A DNA stretch of 64,000 nucleotides from Pontibacter sp. SGAir0037 (GCF_005491705.1 NZ_CP028092.1:1922001-1986000), one strand, 5' to 3'; shown: positions 1 to 9,608, numbered from the stretch's first letter. Numbers and translations: made by a program. The notes: generated from the letters alone by a model not told the origin.

Positions 1-1699
1 TACCCATGCCATCCATCTGCACTACTATAAAACCCAGTTCAGCCAGCTCGTGCAGAAAGCGATACCGGAAGTCGGAATTAAATACTTTCGGTACAAAAGA
101 ACTGTGCGGACCTGCGTAAATGTACTCAATCACAGGGTACTGCTTGGAGGGATCAAAATTTGACGGCCTGACTATCATTCCCCAAATATCAGTCTTGCCG
201 TCTCTGCCTTTTACAGTAAACACTTCAGGTGCTTTCCATCCAGCTGCCAACAATGCCGTTGCATCCGCCTGCTCTAACTCCATCACTATCTTCCCGTCTG
301 CGGCAGTGCGCAACACTGTGGTTGGAGGCAGGTCTACTTTAGAATAGGTATCTACAAAATAGGTGAAGTCCGGTGAAAAGGCAGCTTTATGGTTGGCGTC
401 TTCCGTTGTGAGGGCAGTCAAACCGGTACCGTCGAAGTTCACACTGTAGTATTGAATCAGGTAAGGATCCTGCCCCTGCTCTTTGCCACTTCCCTCCAAT
501 ATGATTTTCCGCTTGAGTTCATCTACGTGCACCACCCTCCGCACCACCCATTCACCTTTTGTTATCTGGCTCTTCACCTTGCCCGTAGTCCCATCGTAGA
601 GGTACAGGTGGTTCCAGCCCTCTCGCTCCGAAGCCCAGATGATCTCCTTGCCGTCTGCCACATCGTAGCGGTACTTTTTGCCGCTGTAGTCGATGAAGGT
701 TTTGCTCTCTTCGCTTATCAATTCTTTCACCTTGCCAGTCGAGGCTTCCACCTCCAGCACTCTATAGGCCTGGTGCCCCCGCTGGTTATACTCGAAGGTA
801 AAGCCGCGGCTGTCTTTGCGCCACACCGGGTAGGTCAGGTTGTATTGGTCTTCCAGCAGAGAGGCATCGACCTTAAGCTGTTTCTTGTCCTCTATTAAAA
901 ATAACTGAGGTGTGCGCTGCGGCAGTGCATCGCCCGGCTTCAGGTAGTTCCGAGAGTGCAGTTTGGGCTGAAGCTGATCCTCCGGAGAAGATTCCACAAA
1001 GTAGATCAGGTGTTCTTTGTTAGGCCGCACCTTATTGGTTGCCAGTTTTTTTGAATCTGGCGACCAGGAGAAAAACGACGAGTAATACTCACCTTCAGAA
1101 CCATCATAACTTAACTGGTATTCTTCTTCCCCAGATGCGTTATCTTTGATGTAAACATTAAAATTTTTGATAAAAGCTAGCCATTTACCATCTGGAGAAG
1201 GAACAGAGTTGCCCTGACTGTCATCTGAGGCAGCTCCCCAATACCTGCTGCCCCTTTCCTGCTGCTCTACTTTGCCAGCTTCTTTTAATTTACCTGAAGC
1301 CAGGGTATAGTGCCACCTGCTTCCATTGTATTTGAACTCAATTGCTTTCCCCCCCTGCACATAACTGATTTCATCAAAAGGTAAATTAGCAGAACTTATT
1401 TCCTTGTTCGCAGCAGAAGTTAAGGCTTTCGCTAATTTTACGTGATCAAAAGCCGCTTTTCGTGTTCGTTTAGAAGTATTTACAAAAACAAATTCTTTGC
1501 CGTTTGGCACCTGTCGTACATACCAGAAGGAATGGTCTTCTTTCAGCCAGTTAAACTGCGAAGGGGCGTAGTAGACACCATGGTTCATTTTCTCCTTCAG
1601 CGCTTCTGCCCGTTGATAGTCTTCTTTTGTTCCCTGTGCTTCAAGTAAAGTCGGGATGCAAAGAAAAATGCCTAACATGGCAACTGCATAGAGTTTCAT
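1..1699 (-). CDS. S9 family peptidase (DPP-like), copy 1, 3' end outside window
   Basis: The frame is open from the ATG at 1699 to the window edge (about 566 codons). The N-terminus is a signal peptide ending near residue 22 (LLEAQ). It is followed by the DPPIV-type beta-propeller domain and the beginning of the alpha/beta-hydrolase domain, which is cut after the QMDGMG strand, before the catalytic serine. From about residue 167 to 535 it is almost identical to the S9 peptidase at 33378..35714, while the first 165 residues differ strongly. It lacks the double-glutamate DWxYEEE motif of true DPP IV, so the exact cleavage preference is open. The likely role is periplasmic release of dipeptides from proline/hydroxyproline-rich peptides. 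The shared regulatory box lies about 145 bp upstream. Confidence 0.93.
   Translation of the reverse strand, partial: MKLYAVAMLGIFLCIPTLLEAQGTKEDYQRAEALKEKMNHGVYYAPSQFNWLKEDHSFWYVRQVPNGKEFVFVNTSKRTRKAAFDHVKLAKALTSAANKEISSANLPFDEISYVQGGKAIEFKYNGSRWHYTLASGKLKEAGKVEQQERGSRYWGAASDDSQGNSVPSPDGKWLAFIKNFNVYIKDNASGEEEYQLSYDGSEGEYYSSFFSWSPDSKKLATNKVRPNKEHLIYFVESSPEDQLQPKLHSRNYLKPGDALPQRTPQLFLIEDKKQLKVDASLLEDQYNLTYPVWRKDSRGFTFEYNQRGHQAYRVLEVEASTGKVKELISEESKTFIDYSGKKYRYDVADGKEIIWASEREGWNHLYLYDGTTGKVKSQITKGEWVVRRVVHVDELKRKIILEGSGKEQGQDPYLIQYYSVNFDGTGLTALTTEDANHKAAFSPDFTYFVDTYSKVDLPPTTVLRTAADGKIVMELEQADATALLAAGWKAPEVFTVKGRDGKTDIWGMIVRPSNFDPSKQYPVIEYIYAGPHSSFVPKVFNSDFRYRFLHELAELGFIVVQMDGMG
95..1200. repeat. 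Near-identical 1.1-kb repeat, copy 1 (inside S9 peptidase gene)
   Basis: This stretch matches 34062..35167 at a constant offset of 33967 with only scattered single-base differences. Differences are denser in the first 120 bases and very few between about 210 and 1110. Outside it both flanks diverge abruptly, including a six-base length difference just before position 95. A near-identical block inside otherwise diverged paralogues is the usual mark of gene conversion. Confidence 0.9.
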
Positions 1700-1844
1700 T
1701 TTCACAAAAGTTCTATTCAGAACAGTATCTAAATTAGCTATAGCCATAACAGAAGCAGGAGTTAAAGATTTATTTAGCGATTACTTTCTCGCCCAGCTTA
1801 TGCAATATGCACATATTACCAGCTACACCCATTCAACATATTAG

Positions 1845-1870
1845 CCTATCATAATACTATATTAACATTG
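1845..1870 (-). promoter_or_regulatory. Shared regulatory box, site A
   Basis: The plus strand reads ATCATAATACTATATTAACA, matching the box found at seven other places in the first 42 kb (sites B to H). It lies about 145 bp upstream of the S9 gene that starts at 1699. Function as an operator or activator site is inferred from recurrence and constant orientation. The rest of 1700..2092 holds only a hairpin and AT-rich sequence. Confidence 0.6.
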
Positions 1871-2000
1871 TTTACAGGTTCTGATTCCTATCTGGCTGCA
1901 CTTATATAGAGTTGAGGGAATAAAAGCACCAGGACCATATGTAACTGATCTACAGAGACATCATTAAACTATTATATCCTGTAACGTGAGGCTGTTATAA

Positions 2001-2053
2001 GAATACTGCCTGCAGGAAACTGCTTCTTTAGCAATCACCTGCAGGCAGTATTC
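2001..2053 (-). terminator. 16-bp perfect inverted repeat after susD copy 1
   Basis: The arms at 2001..2016 and 2038..2053 are exact reverse complements (GAATACTGCCTGCAGG) around a 21-base loop. It starts 40 bp after the stop of the SusD gene at 2093, where a terminator for the SusCD operon is expected. There is no clear U-tract, so it may act as an mRNA 3'-end stabiliser instead. Confidence 0.5.
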
Positions 2054-2092
2054 ACCTTCCAACTTACTTTTAAAAAATATACCTTCTTAAAT

Positions 2093-3682
2093 TCAATAGC
2101 TGGTATTCTGTGTTAAATTCGGATTCTTATTGATTTCTGCATCAGGAATCGGGAAAAGTGTTTTGTGCTGGGCTTCGTTATGCGGCCTGTGATTAAACCA
2201 CTTCTTCGTTCGAAATACTCCAAAACGGATTATATCCTGGCGGCGGTGCGCTTCTGCTGCAAATTCCCAGCCAAGCTCATCTAAGAATCTGCCATACTGA
2301 ATGTCTGCACCGCCTTGTTGCTCTGTAATAGAGCCGTCTTCGGCCTGATATCCATAGTTGTAACGGCTACCTTCCATCAATTCGGCTCCCGTAACTACCG
2401 CTTTAGCTGGATTAGTTTTAAAGGCACGCTGCCGCACCTGTGTTACCAACTCCGCAGCTTCACCGGCCTTTCCTGTACGCAACAGGCTTTCTGCTTTCAT
2501 CATCAAGACATCGGCATAACGAAACATTGGGTAATCATTATCAAGAGCCCCAGTGGCATTTGGTTTAATTTTATACTTGCCTATGCGGTACCCATGATTA
2601 GATTGTGTGGCTGCCATGCTTGGCACATGCTTCGTATAGTTAATCACTTCAGCTCCTGTGGTGGCGTGATACTGTGGCCCCTGTATCCAGGTATCTGTTA
2701 ATCGGCTGTCCAGCGGATCATACGTATCAATAAATTGTGGAACAGCGCAATTGCCGCCCCAAGGCCCTGCCTGCATGTTATAGACAAACCGGCTGAGCGG
2801 GTCCAGGGTTTTCATGTGTACCTGGTTTTGGGTACCATAAATTTCATCGTAGGGCACTGCAAAAATGATTTCTTTGGAGTTGTGGTTCGTCCAGGAAAAC
2901 ACATCAGCGTAATTTGCATCCAGCATATACTTATTGCTGCTGATAATATCATTGCATTCCTGTATACATTTCTCCCATTGCGGAGTACCTGTGTAAACGC
3001 CCGCATTCAGATATATTTTCGCCAGCAGCACCTTCACTCCCCACTTGTTCAACTGCCCATAAGTATTTGCAGGATCATCGCTCAGCAACGGCATGGCATC
3101 GGTAAGTTCCTTAACTACAAAATCGTACAACTCCTGCCTGGTACTCTGCTTTGGAAGGCTGGTATCCTTATAATTTGTTACAATAGGTACTCTGCCATGG
3201 TTGTCTAATAAAAGGTAGTAAGCCAGTGCCCTTGCTGCTTTTAACTCAGCTACTAAACTCTCTTTTCCACTTTGTATGGCTAGAGTGCCTTCTTCAATCT
3301 GAGACAGCACTCTATTGGCGGATGTTATACTCGTATAAGCACTGTTCCAGACGTTGGTAGGCTGCCACTGCAGCGGCGTCCAGACATGCTGGTGCATACG
3401 CAGGTAAGTTCCCCCATCATACCAGCCGTTTGGTCGGGCAGGCGTTATAATAGCATCTGCAGACTCTTCCTGCAAATCCAGGTAGCCCTGCCAGCCCATC
3501 ATTAAGCTTCTGAAGGAGGCATAAACAGGCGCTATAATTACCGGAATATCTCGTTCGGTAGGCTGAAAGCTGGTAGACAGGACTTCAGAAAAAACTTCTT
3601 CCTCAATATCTGTACAGGAACTGATAAAGCTTGCTGCCCCTATAGAGACTGCGAGCATGTATATGGTGAATTTCTTTTTCAT
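2093..3682 (-). CDS. RagB/SusD family outer-membrane nutrient-binding lipoprotein
   Basis: This 529-residue protein begins with a lipoprotein signal (ISSC, lipidated Cys at about 23). It has the SusD arrangement: an N-terminal helical TPR-like region with the ARALAYYLLL helix near 150, and a C-terminal region containing MFRYADVLMMKAE, the usual SusD hallmark, near 390. SusD proteins sit on the outer-membrane surface as the lid of the SusC channel and bind the imported oligomer. It follows the SusC gene by 25 bp, so the two form one operon. The ligand cannot be read from sequence. The context of peptidases and hydroxyproline catabolism suggests peptides or glycopeptides. Confidence 0.93.
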   Translation of the reverse strand: MKKKFTIYMLAVSIGAASFISSCTDIEEEVFSEVLSTSFQPTERDIPVIIAPVYASFRSLMMGWQGYLDLQEESADAIITPARPNGWYDGGTYLRMHQHVWTPLQWQPTNVWNSAYTSITSANRVLSQIEEGTLAIQSGKESLVAELKAARALAYYLLLDNHGRVPIVTNYKDTSLPKQSTRQELYDFVVKELTDAMPLLSDDPANTYGQLNKWGVKVLLAKIYLNAGVYTGTPQWEKCIQECNDIISSNKYMLDANYADVFSWTNHNSKEIIFAVPYDEIYGTQNQVHMKTLDPLSRFVYNMQAGPWGGNCAVPQFIDTYDPLDSRLTDTWIQGPQYHATTGAEVINYTKHVPSMAATQSNHGYRIGKYKIKPNATGALDNDYPMFRYADVLMMKAESLLRTGKAGEAAELVTQVRQRAFKTNPAKAVVTGAELMEGSRYNYGYQAEDGSITEQQGGADIQYGRFLDELGWEFAAEAHRRQDIIRFGVFRTKKWFNHRPHNEAQHKTLFPIPDAEINKNPNLTQNTSY

Positions 3683-3707
3683 GATTCTTTCATATTAAGT
3701 GAACTTC

Positions 3708-6707
3708 TTAAAAGGAAATGCTAAGGCCAGCCGTATAGGTACGGGTAGTAGGGTACTTGTCCCGCTCATCATTGCCCGGAGCAAAACCATTGTAGCTTAC
3801 GCCTTCCGGGTCAACGCCTTTATATCCTGTAATGGTAATCAGGTTTAGCCCGGAAACATAAACACGTGCATTCCTTACAAAACTGATCAGGTTACTTGGA
3901 AGTGTGTATCCAAACGTTACGTTATCTATTTTCAGATAATCTCCTTTTTCGATGTAGTGACTTACATATACCAGGTCGTTATTCAGACGCTGGCCGTAAA
4001 CAGGATCATAGGCCGTACTAAGCATATTGTAGGCTGGGTTCTTAGGGTTTTCGTAAAACATGCGCTGGAAATTCAGTATATCATGCCCAAAAGCACCACG
4101 CATAGTTATACCTAAGTCAAAGTTTTTATAACGGATAGCATGATTCCATCCCAGAATGTGTTTTGGAATTCCATTTCCATAAAATTGGCGATCTTCCGGC
4201 TTCGCATCTTTAATGGGTATTGTCTCTCCGTTTCTGTTTTCAACTAACCAACCTCCATTCTCGTCTACACCCACGGTCTTCCATACAAAAAACTGCCCAA
4301 CCGGCCCTCCCACGACAACTCTGTGGGTATAATCCTGGATAGGTTCTCCTGTACCCCCGGCATTGAAATAATCATTAGTTGCTTCGAACTGGTCGTTAGA
4401 AAGTGTAACCAGTTTATTACGGGTAGCAGAATAAGTTATATTTGTACTCCATTCAAAGTGTTCTTTTTGAACGGGTGTATAATTCACTAATACTTCTACT
4501 CCTTCATTCTGTAATGTTCCTGCATTAATCATTAAATTAGAAACTAAGTAAGGAGGAATGGGAACCTGGAAGTTAAACAGCAAATCCTTGATATTCCGAC
4601 GGTACATATCCACCGATCCGCTTAATCTGTTTCCGAAGAAGCCGAAATCTACCCCCACGTTATATTCTTCTTTTCTTTCCCAACGGAGGTCCGGGTTAAA
4701 GTTTCGTGCTGGCACAAAGCCTCTAACCCACCTACCTCCGATATAAGCACCGTTGGCCTGCGTAAAGTTGTAGCTAATTTGAGATGCATACGGAGCGCCA
4801 GCTATTGTACCGGTCACACCATAGCCCGCTCTTAGCTTTATGTCTGAAATGGCCTCGATGCCTTTCATAAATGGTTCGTTGCTGATACGCCACCCTGCTG
4901 AAATAGCCGGAAAGTTACCCCATTGGTAATTGTCTCCGAAGGTAGAAGAGCCTTCCCTGCGGATACTGGCCAGTAACAGAAATCTATCGTCCCAGTTATA
5001 AGTTACCCTTCCAAAGAAGCCAGCCAGCTGTTGCTTCGATTTATAACTTCCCATACCAGCCTGACCACGTTGCAGTGCCTGGCCTACCCCCAGGTTGTTC
5101 CATCCATAGGCATCAGTAGGAAAATCCCAGTTACTGGCATTAAAGTCTTCATAGGTATCATCCTGCCAGCTATAGCCACCCAGCACTGATACATGGTGTT
5201 TATCAAACGATTCGGAGTAGCTCGTGGTGAGCTCCAGTAAGTTCTGACGACTTGCTGTAGTACTTCTCGAGGCATTGGAGTTCCGATTGTTGAGCCAGGT
5301 ATCGGTATGGTTAAAGGTGGTATATCCACCATACAACGAACTACTCTCATTGTGAGACACCAGCATGCGTATGTTCAGGTCTTTTATAGGAGCGTAATCA
5401 ACTGCACCATTCATCCGCATTTCCTTAACTACATTCTCATTATGAGCTTCGTTTATAAGTGACACTGGGTTTTCATAAAAGTAGCCGTCTCGCTGTTGCC
5501 AGCCACCCGCCTCGTTTCTTACACGGTCAGTTGGGTTTCGAATGATTGCCTGCCTGTAAGCGTACCCGCCAGCTCCACCCTGTGCAGCAGAAGTAATCCG
5601 GTTAATGATCTGAAAGTTTGTGCGCAGTTTATCTTCAAACATAGCATGATTTACTTCAGCCCTGGCTGTAAAACGCTCCTGTCCTGAGCGCAAGAATATA
5701 CCTTCCCAGTTACGATAGTTTAAAGAACCAGTGAAGTTTGTTGTGGAGTTGCCACCAAAAAAAGTAAGGTTATGGTTATGGCTTACAGGTCTTTGCATTA
5801 TTTCTGCTAACCAATCGGTATTCCCGCCATAATCTGTATAAGCAATCCCCTCTTCCTCCATTAATCTGCGATAGTCATCCCCGGTCAGCAGTTCCGGTCT
5901 ACGGGCAATGGTCTGTATATTTACATAGTTATTGTATTCAACTGTATTACGGCCCTCACCTTTGTTCTTTCTCGTGGTAATAAGTATTACTCCTCCTGTG
6001 GCACGCGTTCCGTAAATGGCAGCAGCCGATCCGTCTTTCAGTACATCAACTGACTCAATGTCTTCAGGTGCTACTGTATTCAGGTCGCCGGGTATACCAT
6101 CAATCAAGACCAGTGCATTAGCCGCTCCATTGATAGAATTAACTCCTCTCAGGTTTATTTGCGTACTGGCTGTTGGGTCTCCACTGGGAGTAGTAATGCG
6201 TAAACCAGCCACTTTGCCTTGAACCAACTGCGCCGCATCACGAACAGCACCTTGTATAAAATCTTCTTGCTTTACACTCGCTACAGAACTCGTTACATCA
6301 CCTTTACGCTGCACACCATAGCCTATAACGACCACCTCATCTAACTGTTTCTGATCCAAAGCCAAGGATACATTCAGTTGAGAACGGCTACCCACGGCAA
6401 CCTCCTGCATTAGGTAACCTACGTACCTGAACAGTAGTGTACCACCTTCCGGAACAGAAATGGTATAGCGACCTTCTACATTTGTTGTTGTACCAACAGT
6501 TCCTCCTTTAAGCGATACAGATACCCCTGGCAAAGGACTATTATCCTCTGATGAAGTAACAACCCCTGTAACTGTTACATCGGCCTGCGCAGCAGCTTGT
6601 ATATCCAATGTTTCTGCATTTACACGCCCGGCAGGGAGGCAGGTTATAATACTAAAAAGCATATAGCCTGCCATTGCAGTTTTTCTTTTACTGAATTTCC
6701 ATTTCAT
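3708..6707 (-). CDS. SusC/RagA family TonB-dependent outer-membrane transporter
   Basis: This 999-residue protein starts with a signal peptide ending near 31 (VNA). It continues with a carboxypeptidase-D-like domain (VTGVVTSSEDNSPLPGVSVS, about 45 to 125) and the linker DEVVVIGYGVQRKGDVTSS that marks SusC proteins. A plug domain (about 120 to 240) with the GxxATGGVILITTRK signature and a long beta-barrel ending in SISF complete it. The C-terminal aromatic residue is typical of outer-membrane barrels. It should import the ligand captured by the adjacent SusD using TonB energy. There is no anti-sigma STN domain, so regulation is not by the ECF-sigma route. Shared box site B lies about 355 bp upstream. 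Confidence 0.95.
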   Translation of the reverse strand: MKWKFSKRKTAMAGYMLFSIITCLPAGRVNAETLDIQAAAQADVTVTGVVTSSEDNSPLPGVSVSLKGGTVGTTTNVEGRYTISVPEGGTLLFRYVGYLMQEVAVGSRSQLNVSLALDQKQLDEVVVIGYGVQRKGDVTSSVASVKQEDFIQGAVRDAAQLVQGKVAGLRITTPSGDPTASTQINLRGVNSINGAANALVLIDGIPGDLNTVAPEDIESVDVLKDGSAAAIYGTRATGGVILITTRKNKGEGRNTVEYNNYVNIQTIARRPELLTGDDYRRLMEEEGIAYTDYGGNTDWLAEIMQRPVSHNHNLTFFGGNSTTNFTGSLNYRNWEGIFLRSGQERFTARAEVNHAMFEDKLRTNFQIINRITSAAQGGAGGYAYRQAIIRNPTDRVRNEAGGWQQRDGYFYENPVSLINEAHNENVVKEMRMNGAVDYAPIKDLNIRMLVSHNESSSLYGGYTTFNHTDTWLNNRNSNASRSTTASRQNLLELTTSYSESFDKHHVSVLGGYSWQDDTYEDFNASNWDFPTDAYGWNNLGVGQALQRGQAGMGSYKSKQQLAGFFGRVTYNWDDRFLLLASIRREGSSTFGDNYQWGNFPAISAGWRISNEPFMKGIEAISDIKLRAGYGVTGTIAGAPYASQISYNFTQANGAYIGGRWVRGFVPARNFNPDLRWERKEEYNVGVDFGFFGNRLSGSVDMYRRNIKDLLFNFQVPIPPYLVSNLMINAGTLQNEGVEVLVNYTPVQKEHFEWSTNITYSATRNKLVTLSNDQFEATNDYFNAGGTGEPIQDYTHRVVVGGPVGQFFVWKTVGVDENGGWLVENRNGETIPIKDAKPEDRQFYGNGIPKHILGWNHAIRYKNFDLGITMRGAFGHDILNFQRMFYENPKNPAYNMLSTAYDPVYGQRLNNDLVYVSHYIEKGDYLKIDNVTFGYTLPSNLISFVRNARVYVSGLNLITITGYKGVDPEGVSYNGFAPGNDERDKYPTTRTYTAGLSISF

Positions 6708-7060
6708 GATAATACTTATTTAAGATTAAAATAGAATAGTAGAGGCAATAAAATTCCTGTGGAGCAGTTTTGCTGCCCCGAATGCCGTTAAAATATTAAT
6801 AAGAAAGGATGCTGTAAATTCTATATCATAAGAAAAACCTTTTGCATATAGTAGTGTTACGCTTACAAACACCTGTTTAGGTATAGCATAAAGGCATACA
6901 CCTACTAGAACAAGATCGAATGTGAATCAAATTAACTGATCAGGGCGCCATGGTTACTTAAACTGCAGTGAGTGCCATTTGGCCTTGATGGCTCCACCAA
7001 TGCAGGTTTAAGTAATGCTAATTTACTCTCAAAAAAAGGAAGTTTATTTCTTTAAATTAA

Positions 7061-7085
7061 CTGAATGTAATACTATATTAACTTT
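7061..7085 (-). promoter_or_regulatory. Shared regulatory box, site B
   Basis: The plus strand reads GAATGTAATACTATATTAAC, sharing ATACTATATTAAC exactly with sites A, C, E and G. It lies upstream of the first SusCD operon and downstream of the terminator of the preceding operon, so only the SusC gene can be its target. Confidence 0.6.
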
Positions 7086-7444
7086 ATTGACATTTTTATA
7101 TAAAAACTGGAAGTTAAATAGGTATTCAGGAGTAAAATGCCATGCAACAATCTATTAACCAATGCATTAATAGTTATAACAAAATTAAACAAGTTATAAC
7201 TATTAGATTTACAGGTTCTAAATAAATTGTTAGTTTATAATATCTGATGAGAATGGATCTATAGGAAGGTATAGGTTAATTAATTAAAGCTAAGTATGCT
7301 TGATCAATTGTTTATCCTGTGTTATATGGTTTAAGCTGATTACCTCTTGTGGGTGAAGCATACTATATAAATTTATGCTGCTAATAACTATTATCAGAAT
7401 AAATTTTGTTAAAAGCGTGTCACAATCAAGTTTTATATTTTTAC

Positions 7445-7507
7445 TTTTATAAAAAAATATAACTATAGTTTATGGTTAATCATTTAATTATCCATAAACT
7501 ATAGTTA
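7445..7507 (-). terminator. Intrinsic terminator of the oxidoreductase operon
   Basis: The perfect 16-bp arms at 7460..7475 and 7492..7507 (TAACTATAGTTTATGG and its complement) flank a 16-base loop. On the minus strand the hairpin is followed directly by a run of seven T after ATA. It begins 8 bp after the stop codon of the gene at 7515, giving a convincing rho-independent terminator that ends the four-gene operon from 15024. Confidence 0.75.
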
Positions 7508-7514
7508 GAAAATA

Positions 7515-8654
7515 CTATATGCTGTTCAAATCGGCAGTTTCCATTGAAAAAGTAAAATCAGGTAAGCGGATAATCTCTCCTCCTTTCATTGCGGACTCAT
7601 GCGCTAAAATACCTACACAGGTGATGTTAGCAGATTGCCGTGCATTAGGATATGGTTCTCTTCCTTGTACTAAAGCAGAAAGAAACTTGTGCACCAGGTG
7701 CGGGTGTGATCCGCCATGGCCAGATCCTTGTATAAAAGACAAATGCTGGTTGCTGTCGGAATCATATACTCCTGCCGTTGTAAAAGACTGAATCTCCTGT
7801 GGCAACAAATGCGCGTAATCAGGTATCTTTATTCGCTCTGGTGTTTCTCCTGTATGTATAATACTGTCTTCATGTTCGATCTGTGTCCACTCAAAAGATT
7901 TTTTTGAACCATACACATCAAAACTCTCACGATACTGACGTGCCGTGTTGAACAAAGAGCGGGTAACCTCAGCTGCCAGATCTGAATCCCTGAACTTGAT
8001 GTGGCATGTCTCGATGGCGAACGGAGAATTGTATTTGGGAATAAGCTCCTCGTCTATCCTCCCTGATCCGAAACAGGAAACATACTCTGCCTCTGCTCTT
8101 GGCAGTGCCAGCACAGGGCCAACGCAATGGGTTGCATAGTGCATGGGCGGTAATCCTTCCCAATAACCTGGCCAACCAGCCATCTCCTGCTGATGGGAAG
8201 CACGCAAAAATTGTAATTTCCCTAACTCTCCTTTCTCATACAATTCTTTTACAAAAAGAAATTCCCGGCTATACACAACTGTTTCCATCATCATGTAAGT
8301 CAGGCCGGTTTCCTGCACCGCCTCGACAATTTGCCGGCATTCTTCCACTGTAGTTGCCATTGGAACCGTACAAGCCACATGCTTACCAGCTCGAAGCGCC
8401 TTTAGCGACTGCTCAGCATGGTTTTGTATAGGTGTGTTGATATGCACCGCATCTACAGCAGGGTCTTTAAGTAGTTCCTCATAGTCGGTATACCTTTTTT
8501 CTATGCCGAAAGCATCTCCTATTTCATGAAGTTTTTCAGCATTACGCTGGCATATGGCATACATCGTAGCATTGGGATGCATCTGGTAAATAGGTATAAA
8601 CTCGGCACCAAAACCAAGGCCTACAATAGCAATGTTAATTTTCTTTTCGCTCAT
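7515..8654 (-). CDS. Gfo/Idh/MocA family oxidoreductase
   Basis: This cytoplasmic protein of 379 residues has an N-terminal Rossmann fold (IAIVGLGFGAEF, residues 8 to 19), the second strand AICQRN, and DAVHINTPIQNHAEQ near 90. A C-terminal GFO_IDH_MocA domain follows. These enzymes oxidise or reduce sugars, inositols or their derivatives with NAD(P). The usual E-K-P motif, whose lysine is catalytic, is replaced here by ACTVPMA (about 113 to 119), so the reaction may be non-standard. It is the last gene of a presumed operon with a TIM-barrel epimerase (42 bp upstream), an MFS transporter and a ThuA/PVC fusion protein, and is followed by a strong terminator. The substrate is probably a sugar derivative, not identified. 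Confidence 0.85.
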   Translation of the reverse strand: MSEKKINIAIVGLGFGAEFIPIYQMHPNATMYAICQRNAEKLHEIGDAFGIEKRYTDYEELLKDPAVDAVHINTPIQNHAEQSLKALRAGKHVACTVPMATTVEECRQIVEAVQETGLTYMMMETVVYSREFLFVKELYEKGELGKLQFLRASHQQEMAGWPGYWEGLPPMHYATHCVGPVLALPRAEAEYVSCFGSGRIDEELIPKYNSPFAIETCHIKFRDSDLAAEVTRSLFNTARQYRESFDVYGSKKSFEWTQIEHEDSIIHTGETPERIKIPDYAHLLPQEIQSFTTAGVYDSDSNQHLSFIQGSGHGGSHPHLVHKFLSALVQGREPYPNARQSANITCVGILAHESAMKGGEIIRLPDFTFSMETADLNSI

Positions 8655-8696
8655 ACAATTGTTTGAAAATTAGATATTAGACACTAGATGTAAAAC

Positions 8697-9608
8697 TTAA
8701 TTCTGGCTTACAGAAGAATCTTCCTGTACAGGGGTTTCTTCCGCAGCACCCTGTCCCGCCCATTGCTTCAGAAACTGTAAGCCTTCTCTGGCAAACCCAT
8801 CCTGGCTTGGAACGAGCGGTCGCCATATACAAACTGCACCAGCCAGCTCTTTTACTTCTGGCGTAAAACTCTCTATGGAGATGGCTCCTTGATATCCTAT
8901 TGCGGTAAGCCCGCGCATATAGGCATCCCACCTGGTTTGTCCTGTGCCGGGGGTTCCTCTATAATTTTCCGATACCTGCACATGTATCAGTTTATCCCCC
9001 GCCAACTTTATAGCACGCTCAATGTCAGGTTCCTCTATGTTCATGTGAAAGCCATCCAGCAAAACATTGGCAGCAGGATGGTTGATATCCCCCACCAACT
9101 GCATCACATCCTCTGCCGTGTTTATTAAATCTGACTCAAAGCGGTTAAGAGGCTCCAGGGCAATCTTCAACCCACGAACTTCAGCCATGCCACATACTTT
9201 CTGCAAATTGGTAACTGCCCGGCCCCACTCTACTTTCTTTTGTTCAGACGATACTAACCGTGCCTTACCAACAGCCGAATACATAGGACCTGCAAAAAAG
9301 TCTGCACCTACCTTTTCGCAAATGTCCAGGCACGACTCAATGTACTCGAAGCTTACCTGCTGTAAAGCAAGGTTATCACTGGTCAGGTCGCGGCTGGTCC
9401 CGAAAGCACCACAGATGATAGGCGCCAGGTTATTTCGTAATAAAGCTTCCTTTACTTTTGCTGTATCCACTAAAGCCGGGTCTTCAACGGGTATTTCAAC
9501 TGCCTCATAGCCCATTTCTCTTATTTTAGGAAACAAACTCAAGGTTTCAGTATTGAAGGGGGAGGTCCATAACCAGGTACTAACACCGAATTTTACTTGT
9601 AAACTCAT
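8697..9608 (-). CDS. Sugar phosphate isomerase/epimerase (xylose-isomerase-like TIM barrel)
   Basis: This 303-residue protein resembles the D-tagatose 3-epimerase/L-ribulose 3-epimerase group. FGVSTWLWT lies at the start of the barrel, and the metal-site motifs follow in order: ALEPLNRFE (Glu, near 150), LLDGFHMNIEE (Asp/His, near 185), HVQVSENYRG near 215 and ISIESF (Glu, near 250). No signal peptide is present, so it is cytosolic. It would isomerise a keto-sugar or keto-acid handled by the neighbouring oxidoreductase 42 bp downstream. The C-terminal tail after about 290 (EETPVQEDSS) looks disordered. The exact substrate is unknown. Confidence 0.82.
   Translation of the reverse strand: MSLQVKFGVSTWLWTSPFNTETLSLFPKIREMGYEAVEIPVEDPALVDTAKVKEALLRNNLAPIICGAFGTSRDLTSDNLALQQVSFEYIESCLDICEKVGADFFAGPMYSAVGKARLVSSEQKKVEWGRAVTNLQKVCGMAEVRGLKIALEPLNRFESDLINTAEDVMQLVGDINHPAANVLLDGFHMNIEEPDIERAIKLAGDKLIHVQVSENYRGTPGTGQTRWDAYMRGLTAIGYQGAISIESFTPEVKELAGAVCIWRPLVPSQDGFAREGLQFLKQWAGQGAAEETPVQEDSSVSQN

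Larger units (their letters stand above)
6708..7514. other. 807-bp gene-free, AT-rich region
   Basis: No plausible coding sequence is present on either strand. The region holds shared box site B (7061..7085) and the terminator of the oxidoreductase gene (7445..7507). The long stretch between site B and the SusC start (about 350 bp) would be a long leader if transcription starts at the box. I see no known riboswitch fold in it. Confidence 0.6.

Noticed and set aside
389..898. Open frame of 169 codons on the plus strand, with a near copy at 34356..34871
   Set aside because: It is antisense to the S9 peptidase genes, and its apparent conservation is explained by the 1.1-kb repeat. The protein has no recognisable family features.
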